Assembly (NCBI GenBank): GCA_963750965.1
Contig: CAVVSK010000010.1
Span: forward strand, 248,001-312,000
Source: CANKHA01 sp963750965
GTDB taxonomy: Bacteria; Pseudomonadota; Alphaproteobacteria; Rhizobiales; Xanthobacteraceae
Reading direction: 5' to 3'
DNA length: 64,000 nucleotides
Below, piece by piece: positions 1 through 8,060 of this stretch. Each line of letters begins with the position of its first letter. The first letter of the stretch is position 1. A model generated the notes under the pieces. It was not told the origin of the DNA and did no database searches. It worked only from the letters and a program-made list of their open reading frames with translations. Both the position numbers and the translations under genes were made by a program.

Positions 1-423
1 GGCGCAGTCATGGCTCAGCCGCTCATCTCGAATAGGGATGTACTTCGTAGTGCTGTGTTCAAAGAAAAAATCGGGGGAAAAGTTCCGGATTGCCGGCGAA
101 ACGGGGCTGACGGAGTCGCTTGCGCGGCGTTCTAGCAAGGCGGTCAAATTCCAGCTGCGCCGGACCCGTTGCGCACTGACCAGGCGAAAGCCGGCGCGTC
201 GGCTCTTCAGTGCGCGCTTGCGCCCCTGGATCGCGGATTGACTCAGTCCGGCACAATCTTGCCGGGATTGGCTATCGCGAGCTTTCCAATCTTTAACTTG
301 CCGAACCCCGTTCGCTGAATACCTTCTACGGATGGGGCGATGAGGGTGCCGATTTCGGTGAACCCCTGATCGGTACAGCACCGATCTTCGGCTAAGGCCG
401 TGATCGGGTATTGGAGAACGGCC
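1..423. other. no gene recognised at window start
   Basis: Short open frames exist on both strands here, but none has a signal peptide, a convincing ribosome binding site or a recognisable family. The stretch ends with the ribosome binding site (GGAG) of the LTXXQ gene. It may hold that gene's promoter and the end of a gene outside the window. Confidence 0.4.
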
Positions 424-966
424 ATGTGGAAACCCATTCTCGCCGGAACGGCGGCGCTCGCCATCGTCGGTACGTCACTGGTGTATGCCCAGCAACGCGA
501 TGACGGTTCCTCACGCTGGCGCGGCCATGGTGGGGATCGTTCGGTAAATATGGAGCTATCGCAGGAAGACCGCGCGGCCTTTACCGATGCACGTATCGCA
601 GCACTGAAAGCGGGGCTGCGGCTGACGCCCGACCAGGAGAAAAACTGGCCGGCCTTCGAGAACGCCCTGCGCGACCTCGCCAAGATGCATGGGGAGCGCT
701 ACGCAGTCAGGCGGCAGGACGAGCCGCGCGCGGGCGATCGCAGTGCGGATGCCGATCGCGGCGGAGACGTGGGTTCGGTGGAGCGGCTGCGACGCCATGC
801 CGAGATCATGATTAAGGCCGGCGAAAGCCTCCAACGCCTGGCTAACGCGCAGGAGCCGCTCTACCAGAGCCTCGACGACAGCCAGAAGAACCGCTTCCAG
901 ATACTGTCGCGTGTCATCCGGCATTCGTACTTCGCACAGATGCGAGGGCATGGCGGACATCGATGA
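424..966 (+). CDS. LTXXQ-motif (Spy/CpxP-like) periplasmic protein
   Basis: A 180-residue exported protein. Residues 1-22 form a signal peptide (Lys near the start, an Ala/Leu/Ile/Val core, then VYA-Q). The LTPDQ motif at residues 67-71, followed by NWPAFE, is the signature of the alphaproteobacterial LTXXQ family, related to the periplasmic stress proteins Spy and CpxP. The rest is mostly charged helix. I chose ATG 424 because GGAG lies 7-8 bases upstream; the frame also opens at 400 without a ribosome site. The protein stops with a Gly/His tail, and the same frame continues after two stops as an Arg/Gly/Asp-rich segment up to a terminator (next entries), so the C-terminus may be cut short by indels. 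Chaperone-like or metal/envelope-stress function is inferred from the family only. Confidence 0.8.
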   Translation: MWKPILAGTAALAIVGTSLVYAQQRDDGSSRWRGHGGDRSVNMELSQEDRAAFTDARIAALKAGLRLTPDQEKNWPAFENALRDLAKMHGERYAVRRQDEPRAGDRSADADRGGDVGSVERLRRHAEIMIKAGESLQRLANAQEPLYQSLDDSQKNRFQILSRVIRHSYFAQMRGHGGHR

Positions 967-1002
967 AGACCACCACGGCAATGATGCGGCGACGACCACG
1001 GC

Positions 1003-1140
1003 ATGATGCGCGGGGACCGTGGCATGATGCGCCGTGATCGGGATCGTGACGGCGACGACCGGCGGGGCCCGCGCGGCATGCGTGGCGGCGACCGCGGGCG
1101 CGGCGGTGGTATGATGGATGGCATGGGCGAGCAGCTCTGA
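1003..1140 (+). CDS. possible detached C-terminal tail of the LTXXQ protein
   Basis: An open stretch of 45 codons, extremely rich in Arg, Gly, Asp and Met, in the same frame as the upstream LTXXQ gene but separated from it by TGA codons at 964 and 982. The +1 frame bridges the gap with a His/Asp-rich run. LTXXQ proteins often end in such His/Arg/Gly/Asp-rich tails, and a strong terminator follows the stop by 23 bases. I infer that this is the gene's original 3' end, displaced by a pair of compensating indels, rather than an independent small gene. Confidence 0.35.
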   Translation: MMRGDRGMMRRDRDRDGDDRRGPRGMRGGDRGRGGGMMDGMGEQL

Positions 1141-1163
1141 AGGTCGGGCAACCGAAGCAGAAG

Positions 1164-1190
1164 GCCGCCGGCAAAGCCGGCGGCTTTTTT
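1164..1190 (+). terminator. Rho-independent terminator
   Basis: Perfect GCCGCCGGC / GCCGGCGGC type stem with a short A-rich loop, followed by six T. It lies 23 bases after the stop at 1140 and serves the LTXXQ transcription unit. Confidence 0.9.
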
Positions 1191-1228
1191 GTTGCAGGGC
1201 GCAGCAACGTTAGCAAGCTTCGGGCCGC

Positions 1229-2110
1229 TCAACCCGGGTTGATGGCCGTTACTCTCCAGGAGCTGGAATCCATCATCACTCCGTTCGGACCGAGATGATT
1301 GGCGAGCTGTGCCTTCAGCGCCTGCGCGATTTCATCGTGGCAATCTTCCGCCAGCTTGCCAGCCTCGCGGTAGACCTCGCCCGCTGGCCCAAGCGCGAGC
1401 TGGAAGGCGACGGCATCGTCGACGTCCTTTCCTACGAAAACCTGGGCGTCGATCCGCTCGAACTGAATGTCCCGGTAGCCGGCGATTTCGAGCTGCTTGG
1501 TCACCACGCCGGTGTCGGCCATGGAGAAGGGACCGGGGCCGCAGGTCTGCGCGTTCTCGCCCGGCGGGGGCAAAAAGCGCAGCACAACGTCCTTGGCGGA
1601 GCCGAGCCACGGATTGTCCTTGATGCCGCGCCAGACGATCATCGTCATGATGCCGCCTGGCCTGAGACTTTTGCGCATATTGCGCATTCCGGCGACCGGG
1701 TTCTCGAAAAACTGCGTACCGAAGCGCGAGAAGCAGAAATCGTGAATCGGCTCGAAGGGATAGGTCTGCACATCTTCTTCCAGGAAGGTGATGTTGCTGA
1801 TCCCCGCCGCCTTGGCGTCCTGGCGGCCGAATTCCAGAAAACCGTCGCAGCAGTCGATCGCCAGCACCGAGCCGGAGGGGCCCACGATCTTCGCAAGCTT
1901 GATGGCGGTGTCGCCAAAGCCGCAGCCGACGTCCACCACCTTGTCGCCCGGGCAGACGCGGAGCGTGGGGAAGATCGCTTCGCTATGCAGCGTCAATCCA
2001 TCGACGATAATGTGCTTCCAGCGGACGAACTTCGGAACTAGGACCTCGTTCCAGAACGCGACATATTGGTTGTGAGGCGGCTCGCCCTGAACGGTTTCCT
2101 GGACGGACAT
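1229..2110 (-). CDS. class I SAM-dependent methyltransferase
   Basis: A 293-residue methyltransferase. The glycine-rich SAM motif I (VDVGCGFGD, residues 59-67) is followed by an acidic residue at the end of the second strand (LAIDCCDGF), a later acidic motif (FLEEDV) and the conserved LRPGGIM turn. There is no membrane segment. The start is ATG 2110, preceded by AGGAGA; the open frame reaches 2161 but without a ribosome site. The substrate cannot be told: the fold resembles the UbiE/small-molecule branch. The next gene on the same strand is an MFS transporter that ends 94 bases upstream of this start, so the two may be co-transcribed. Confidence 0.8.
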   Translation of the reverse strand: MSVQETVQGEPPHNQYVAFWNEVLVPKFVRWKHIIVDGLTLHSEAIFPTLRVCPGDKVVDVGCGFGDTAIKLAKIVGPSGSVLAIDCCDGFLEFGRQDAKAAGISNITFLEEDVQTYPFEPIHDFCFSRFGTQFFENPVAGMRNMRKSLRPGGIMTMIVWRGIKDNPWLGSAKDVVLRFLPPPGENAQTCGPGPFSMADTGVVTKQLEIAGYRDIQFERIDAQVFVGKDVDDAVAFQLALGPAGEVYREAGKLAEDCHDEIAQALKAQLANHLGPNGVMMDSSSWRVTAINPG

Positions 2111-2203
2111 GGGATTCTCCTGATTGGCGGATGCTGGCGCATTCTGACGTGGCGCCAGCAAAGGGCAACAGGGTTTCGGCCTGTGAGCTTTTGCGAATAC
2201 CGT

Positions 2204-3418
2204 TCAACGCTCCTCCGGCGGCTTCATATGCCTGAATTGAATCAGCAGTAGCAGGTCGTAGACGATCTTGAGCGTCCCGCAGATGATGAGCGGCCATGCC
2301 CGAAATGAGGCGGCGAACAAGGCGCCAGCCAGTGCCGGACTGGCGGCAGCGGCCAGGCTGCGCGGGACCGATGTAAAGCTCGCGGCGGCGGCACGTTCGG
2401 ACGGCGTGACGACGGCCATGACGTACGACGAGCGCGTCGGCACATCCATCTGCGACAACGCGGCGCGAATGAGCAGCAAGGCCAGCGCAGCGGGCAGCGT
2501 CGGAGCCATCGCGGCCAGTATCAGCGCCATGCTGGACGGGATATGGGTGAACACCATCGTGTTGATCAGGCCGATGCGCCGCGACAACCATGCTGCTACC
2601 GGAAAGGAGAATGCTGAGAACAGGCCGGACCAGAAGAAAAAGACACCAGCCGCTGCCAGCGACATATCGAACCGTTCGAACAGCCACAGTGCCAGCAGCG
2701 ATTGGACCACGAAGCCGCCGGCGAAAGCATCGAGGCTAAACAGCGCGGCAAGCTTGAAAACGATCTGTCGCGACGGGCCTAGGGCGGTAGGCGTTACGTG
2801 CCCCGCCGAGGGATGGTGCGGCGGAATCTGCGCATAGATAAAGCCGCCGAACACGCCCAGAAGGGCATAGAAGACGAACATCACCTTGATCGCCGTCAGC
2901 TGATCGAGGTGCAGCGGCGAGAGGAGGTCTGGAATCGCCGCGGCTAGCGCGCCCACAGCGCCAGCCAGCGCCCCGACCAGGCTATAACGCGCAAACATCC
3001 GCGTGCGCGAGGCATCGGTGACTTCCCGTGCCAGCACCGCGTGCTCGACCGGCACGAACACGCTGACGCTGCCGGCCGAGGGATTGATCGTGCCGGCGAA
3101 GGCTATCACCAGCAGCAGCGCGTAATCATGCACCACCGCGAAGGCGACGCCCGTCGCGATCATTAGGCTGGAGGCCGCGAGCAACAGCTGGCGGTGATCG
3201 TAGCGCGCTCCCAGAAATCCGGTGGCGATTGTCAGCAGCGCGGAGCCGAGCAAGGCCGTCGTGGCGATGACGCCCACCTCAAGCGGCGAAAATCCAAGCG
3301 CCAGGAGATAGACGGGTAAAAGCACCGCGACAAAACCATCGCCGAAATCGCGCAAGGCCCGCGCTACCAGCAGGTAGGTGGTCGCGGCAAACATCTTGTC
3401 CGGATTGCGCGCTTGCAT
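2204..3418 (-). CDS. MFS transporter
   Basis: A 404-residue membrane protein with about 12 hydrophobic segments spread over its whole length. It has MFS features: an acidic residue in the first segment (ALRDFGDG), a loop between segments 2 and 3 with GARYDHRQ, and a central hydrophilic loop around residues 195-215. The substrate is not recognisable; drug or metabolite efflux is the usual role of this branch. ATG 3418 is preferred (GGGG a few bases upstream); GTG 3430 is an in-frame alternative. The chosen ATG sits directly behind a stem that would pair the ribosome site (see leader RNA entry). Upstream of the leader is a long intergenic gap. Confidence 0.8.
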   Translation of the reverse strand: MQARNPDKMFAATTYLLVARALRDFGDGFVAVLLPVYLLALGFSPLEVGVIATTALLGSALLTIATGFLGARYDHRQLLLAASSLMIATGVAFAVVHDYALLLVIAFAGTINPSAGSVSVFVPVEHAVLAREVTDASRTRMFARYSLVGALAGAVGALAAAIPDLLSPLHLDQLTAIKVMFVFYALLGVFGGFIYAQIPPHHPSAGHVTPTALGPSRQIVFKLAALFSLDAFAGGFVVQSLLALWLFERFDMSLAAAGVFFFWSGLFSAFSFPVAAWLSRRIGLINTMVFTHIPSSMALILAAMAPTLPAALALLLIRAALSQMDVPTRSSYVMAVVTPSERAAAASFTSVPRSLAAAASPALAGALFAASFRAWPLIICGTLKIVYDLLLLIQFRHMKPPEER

Positions 3419-3542
3419 GCTACCCCGCACCGGCTCAGCCGGATCAGGTAGCAGAGCTTGGACGCAGGAGCGTCTTGCGACGGCGGGGAGTCTGCTTGTG
3501 TCCCCGCGTCAAAAGTAACAGAAGCCGTCGTCCCGTCGCAAG
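3419..3542 (-). promoter_or_regulatory. highly structured leader RNA upstream of MFS gene
   Basis: Read on the minus strand, this stretch can fold into a 10-bp perfect long-range stem (3533-3542 with 3474-3483) enclosing a GC hairpin (3501-3507 with 3483-3489). A short hairpin follows (3470-3474 with 3461-3465), then a terminal hairpin (3447-3452 with 3419-3424, inner stem 3437-3442 with 3430-3435) that includes the ribosome binding region just before ATG 3418. It contains ACCTGATCCGG, which is like the 3' part of the TPP riboswitch, but the CTGAGA box is not where that class needs it. It is a candidate cis-regulatory RNA and I do not assign a ligand. Confidence 0.4.
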
Positions 3543-3874
3543 CTCCGGCGCCGGATGGGTTCGGCGGCGACAATTTGGTACCGGCCGCCCAAGACCAGGC
3601 TTGGAAAACGAAAGATTAATGGCGACGCAAAAATTTGCGGCTGAAGCCATTTTTGGCCGTGGAATTATGCAAATTCTCGGGACGACGGGATATTTGGGGA
3701 AGACATCATCGGCGCTGAGCTAACAGCTCCTTAAGCGCCGTCAAGTATTGCTGGAGCAGCGCGCGCAGCCTGCAGCCAAGTGAACGCGCAGCAAAACCCG
3801 CGGAAAAGACAATCGTGGCACAACAAGCAAAATTAATGTTGGAAGCATGGCAGCCCACGCCGGAGGAAAGGGTG
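3543..3874. other. intergenic region between divergent genes
   Basis: No supported gene. The region separates the leftward MFS gene from the rightward polysaccharide genes and becomes AT-rich near 3610-3690, so promoters in both directions are likely here. I could not pick out clear -35/-10 boxes. Confidence 0.4.
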
Positions 3875-5053
3875 ATGCAGCCTGCCGTTGCCGCTGCCGT
3901 CAATGTTTCTCTCAACACCGGCTTGGCTTCGCTAGAGCGGGAGTGGCGCGAATTTGAGAGCCACGCTGCCTGTACGCCTTTCCAGACATTTGATTGGCTC
4001 TCGGCCTGGCAGCACTGCGTTGGAGCCAAGGCGGGTGTCACACCGGCAATTGTGACCGCACGCCAGCACGGCAAGCTGCTGTTCATCCTGCCGCTAGCAG
4101 CGCACCGAAAAGGGCCCGTGCGCAAAGTCACGTTCCTCGGTCACACGCTTTGCGATTACAACGCGCCGCTGCTGGCTTCGGATTTCTCTGCTCAGGTATC
4201 CGAGACGCAGTTCCGATCGCTCTGGAACGCCGCGCGGGAGTTGTTACAGCGCCAGTTTCAATACGACCTGCTGCTGCTGGACAAGATGCCCGAAAAGATT
4301 GGCCAACAAGCAAATCCCATGCGCTTGCTCGGCACCAGCTTGCATGCTTCCGGTGCTCACGCGGTGGCTCTAGGAGAGAACTGGGAACAGTTTTACTCCA
4401 CAAAGCGCTCTTCCGCCACCCGACGCCACGACCGAAGTAAACGCAGGAAGCTTGCCGAACTCGGCGATCTTCGCTTCATCACCGCAGAAGCGCCGGAGGA
4501 GATTCGCAAGACTATGGATCTCCTGATCGAGCAAAAGAGCCGGTGGTTTCAGCGCATGGGAATTCCGAACATGTTCGAAATTCCCGGGCAGAAAGAGTTT
4601 TTTCTCTCGATCGCAACGACGGCGCGTCCCTTTGTGCACGTCAGTCGACTAAGCGTCGGACCAAATTGCGCCGCCGCGAATTTGGGGCTGATGTTTCAGG
4701 GTTGCTATTACCACGTGCTGGCGAGCTACGATGATGGCCCAACGTTGCGTTTCGGTCCGGGCGTGGCCCACCTGCACGACCTGATGCGGTTCGCGATCGA
4801 ACACGGCTGCAAGTCCTTCGATTTCACCATCGGCGACGAGGCCTACAAGCAGAATTGGGCGGATTCCCGCCTTGAGCTGCATGACCATGTGAGTGGAGAC
4901 GGACTGATGGGCCGCCTGGCGGTCGCCGCCATAAAAGCCAAGCTGCGCGTCAAACGTTTTATCAAGAAGTCGCCACTCGCGTGGAGCGCTGTTTTGAAAG
5001 CCAGATTTATGCTGCGTCGCCGCGGTGTCTCGTCGGGCTCACATGAGTGCTGA
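3875..5053 (+). CDS. GNAT-type acyltransferase, CelD/BcsL-like (polysaccharide locus)
   Basis: A 392-residue soluble protein resembling the acetyltransferases found in cellulose and exopolysaccharide loci (CelD/COG5653 type, two GNAT-like halves). Family-like features are the N-terminal TPFQTFDWLSAW segment and a C-terminal half with the usual block around GCYYHVLASYDDG, then a GCKSFDFTIGDEAYKQNW signature. ATG 3875 follows a strong GGAGG with 8-base spacing; GTG 3815 and ATG 3836 are longer in-frame options without such a site. The following gene on the same strand is an ATP-grasp enzyme, then a flippase, so a role in modifying a surface glycan is inferred. Confidence 0.75.
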   Translation: MQPAVAAAVNVSLNTGLASLEREWREFESHAACTPFQTFDWLSAWQHCVGAKAGVTPAIVTARQHGKLLFILPLAAHRKGPVRKVTFLGHTLCDYNAPLLASDFSAQVSETQFRSLWNAARELLQRQFQYDLLLLDKMPEKIGQQANPMRLLGTSLHASGAHAVALGENWEQFYSTKRSSATRRHDRSKRRKLAELGDLRFITAEAPEEIRKTMDLLIEQKSRWFQRMGIPNMFEIPGQKEFFLSIATTARPFVHVSRLSVGPNCAAANLGLMFQGCYYHVLASYDDGPTLRFGPGVAHLHDLMRFAIEHGCKSFDFTIGDEAYKQNWADSRLELHDHVSGDGLMGRLAVAAIKAKLRVKRFIKKSPLAWSAVLKARFMLRRRGVSSGSHEC

Positions 5054-5256
5054 AGTCCTATTGGTGAAGTGCGGGGAGGGGGGTGCCCTCGTCGGGCAAA
5101 TGCAAGTAACGGAAACACAACGAGTTTCAGTCAAAAATTCGCTTGCGCTTGACGCCCTTTTTGGTTGCCGCACGCGTCAAACCAGATGCCCTGTTCGGCT
5201 CGCATCAACGGGCGATTACTGACCAAAATCGAGAGAGCGAAAGAAGGCATCGCGAC

Positions 5257-6489
5257 GTGCACGGAGAACTGGACTCTGCAAAGCGATTGGCAGGCCACGC
5301 CAACGGCGGAAGGTCAGGCGCGGTCGTCATTGGCGGCGACTGCGGCGCGCTCGGGGTGGTGCGGAGCTTGGGGCGCGCCGGTATCCCCTGTTTTTTCCTG
5401 AAAGGCAAAAATCCGCTTGCAGGTTTTTCCCGCTACACCACGCATCGCAGCGCATGGCCCGGCCCGGAGCATTCCGAGGCGGCATCCTGGCTGGTGGATC
5501 TTGCAGATCGCTGCGATCTGCACGGATGGACGCTTTTCCCGAATGCGGACGATGAAGTCAGGCTGATTTCGCAGCATCATGCCGAGCTGAGCTCTGCCTA
5601 TCGTCTCTGCACGCCGCCGTGGGAAATAACAAAATGGCTTGCGGACAAAAATCTCACCTATAAAAAAGCCGCCGCCCTCGGCATCGATTATCCCAGGACT
5701 TACGCCATAACGGATTTGGCCGATCTTGCGGCGCTTGATTGCCGTTTTCCGCTTATTTTGAAACCGGCGATCAAACAAGGTCAGAACCTGCTAACTCAAT
5801 CGAAGGTCTGGCGCGTCAATGACCGCGACATGCTCAGGCGTGTTTTCAATGATGCCGTCTCGATGGCCGGGCCGGACGGATTGATCGTGCAGGAACTCGT
5901 GCCGGGCGACGGCTCCGCGCAGTTTTCCTACGCGGCGGTTTGCCAGGCGGGACTGCCGGTCGTTTCCATGGTGGCGCGACGCACGCGGCAGCATCCTGCC
6001 AATTTCGGCACAGGAACATTTGTGGAAACTATCGATAACGCGCAGGTCGAGGCTCAGGCGGAACTGCTGCTGAAGGCCGTCGGCTACAGCGGCATGGTCG
6101 AGATGGAATTCAAGCTGGACGCCCGTGACGGCTCATACAAATTGCTCGATGTGAATCCGCGAACCTGGACTTGGAATTCTCTCGGCACTCCGGCCGGCGT
6201 GGACTTCCCCTTGGCGATGTGGCGGCTGGCCCGCGGCGAAACCTTGCCACGCATGCGTGCCCAATCAGGTGCGGCCTGGATGTATTTCTCGCGGGACTTG
6301 CCTGAAGCTCTGCGCGAAATCATGGCGGGAAAGCTTTCTCCCGCCCAATACCTTCGCGCCTTTCGTAAACCCATGGCGCTGGGTGCCTTTGCACTGGACG
6401 ATCCTCTCCCCGGGCTGATGGATCTACCCATGTCGCTTATGCGCTGGCGAGGGACAAGGCACAGCATCTTGCTTTCCGTTGGCTGCTGA
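5257..6489 (+). CDS. ATP-grasp domain protein (carboligase-like)
   Basis: A 410-residue protein. It opens with a nucleotide-binding-like glycine-rich strand (VVIGGDCGALGVV), then the ATP-grasp central domain (KPAIKQGQN, VQELVPGDG) and the C-terminal metal/ATP site (EMEFKLD ... LLDVNPR). Family members ligate a carboxylate to an amine or similar nucleophile. They occur in polysaccharide and peptide-modification loci, where amino acids or acyl groups are amide-linked to sugars. GTG 5257 has AAGAAGG nine bases upstream; the frame is open back to 5143. It almost abuts the flippase gene (one base between TGA and the next ATG), which indicates translational coupling. The substrate is unknown. Confidence 0.75.
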   Translation: MHGELDSAKRLAGHANGGRSGAVVIGGDCGALGVVRSLGRAGIPCFFLKGKNPLAGFSRYTTHRSAWPGPEHSEAASWLVDLADRCDLHGWTLFPNADDEVRLISQHHAELSSAYRLCTPPWEITKWLADKNLTYKKAAALGIDYPRTYAITDLADLAALDCRFPLILKPAIKQGQNLLTQSKVWRVNDRDMLRRVFNDAVSMAGPDGLIVQELVPGDGSAQFSYAAVCQAGLPVVSMVARRTRQHPANFGTGTFVETIDNAQVEAQAELLLKAVGYSGMVEMEFKLDARDGSYKLLDVNPRTWTWNSLGTPAGVDFPLAMWRLARGETLPRMRAQSGAAWMYFSRDLPEALREIMAGKLSPAQYLRAFRKPMALGAFALDDPLPGLMDLPMSLMRWRGTRHSILLSVGC

Positions 6490-6490
6490 C

Positions 6491-7883
6491 ATGCGGCGCC
6501 TAAAAGCGGTGGTATCGACCGCTCCCTTCATGATGCTCGCGCGCGTGGCGGGCGCGGGAGCCGGCTTTCTGGCTCAACTCGTGCTCGCGCGACTGCTGAC
6601 CCCGGAAGCGCTCGGAAAGTTTTTCGCCGCAACAAGTCTGGCGGCCGTGCTGGGCATCGTGGCAACGCAAGGCTATCCAGGAATCATACAACGCTTCGTG
6701 TCCCGCTATCGCCGGCCTGGCCGGGCAGCCCTGTTGCGCGCTTTCTTCGGACAAGTTCAGCGCGAGAGCTGGCTGGCCGGCTTGTTTTTCACAGCGTTTC
6801 TGCTGGCTCCCGCCGTGCTGATGCCGGCACTCGACGTCGATTCGAGGACCTTCCTTATAGCGACGGCGATTTGCGTTGCCGCTGCCACCTCATTCTCGAT
6901 TTATCCGCCGCTGGCTTGTGCCGATCGGAAGTTCGTCATCGGCATGCTGCCGGAAACTTTGCTACGGCCCACATTTTTCCTTGGCGTTGCACTTGCCGTT
7001 GGGATTTCGGGAATAACGCTTTCGGCGGGAATGGCCGTTGCAGCTTATGCTGCTGTTTCGGCCGGCTTGGCAGTGGCTCAGTTCGTTGTCCTCAAAAGGG
7101 CTTTCGCATCGCATGGTCTTCGCGGGCGCAAAAAACTGCGGCGGCGGTGGCGGCGCGAGGCATGGCCACTTCTCCTCGTTTTGCTGTTCACAACGCTGTT
7201 CGCGGATCTGATTATCTTGCTGACCTCGCCTTTCCTCGGCGCGGAAGCCTTGGCGCCGTTCGGCGTCGCGCTAAAAATCTCGATGCTAATCGGCTTTATC
7301 GTGCAGGTGACGCATCAGATCTCTGTTGCCCGACCTCGCCGACGCACATCAGCGAGGCAACACCGAAGAAATGCTGGATGCATTGCTGCGGTCGACGCTG
7401 CTGCCGGTTCTGGTCACAGCCGCGGCTTTGGCTGCGGCGATCTTTTGGGGCGATGTGATTCTGGGATTGTTCGGGCCGGGTTATGCGGCCGCAAAATGGG
7501 GCTTGGTCATTCTGATTGCGGCCCAGCTTATCCGCGCACTGGCTGGCCCGGCACCTATGTTGCTGACCCTGGGCGGGCAGCAGGGAACCAATGCGGCAAT
7601 CACGGTCGTGTGCTGCGCCGTGTTGCTGGTCGGCAATGCGGCGCTTACGCCGCGTCTGGGATTGCTTGGCGCGTGCATATCGGTCGTGCTGGTAGCTGTC
7701 ACATGGACGGGACTGAGCACGGCGATGCTGGCACGGCGCATGAAGATGGGCGCCAGCCTGCTGTTCGTGCTTCGTCATATCCCCGCGAAGAAATACGCAG
7801 GACGCGAGATCCTTGCCCTAATGGGAAAGCGCCGTAGCTCCTTGTCAGAGCCGGGCATGGGCGGCATCGGCGATCCGCTTTGA
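6491..7883 (+). pseudogene. Wzx-like polysaccharide flippase, split by a frameshift near 7320
   Basis: Frame one (6491 to about 7320) gives the N-terminal two thirds of an oligosaccharide flippase/MATE-like membrane protein. It has hydrophobic helices throughout, an early LLTPEALGKFFAA block and a basic loop RGRKKLRRRWRR. Frame two (from about 7326 to 7883) continues with LPDLADAHQRGN and further transmembrane helices, ending in a basic cytoplasmic tail. Joined, the product is about 465 residues, the normal flippase size. The shift (one extra or two missing bases, near CTCTGTTGCCC) is the only lesion seen. It overlaps the usual lipid-linked sugar export role with the upstream ATP-grasp and acyltransferase genes. 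I think a sequencing indel is more likely than true loss. Confidence 0.75.
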
Positions 7884-8060
7884 GCGGCTGACAAGCCCCG
7901 CCGCCAACGCGGCATTTTTCAATCTGAACAAACGTTTAGCTGCGGCGCCGGTCTTCAGCATGCGGCGGGATAGCGCTTGCCATGACAGGAATATTACCGT
8001 TCTATGACGCCACGCGACGCTCGGGCGGTGAATGCGCAATGACCCGGCGCTGCGCCAGGA

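Noticed and set aside
1295..2041. 248-codon plus frame opposite the methyltransferase
   Set aside because: The minus-strand gene has clear SAM motifs; this frame has none and an unusual His/Arg-rich composition.
3419..3452. True TPP riboswitch call
   Set aside because: Only the ACCTGATCCGG element resembles the class; the CTGAGA box and the P1 pairing are not found where needed, so I kept it as an unassigned structured leader.
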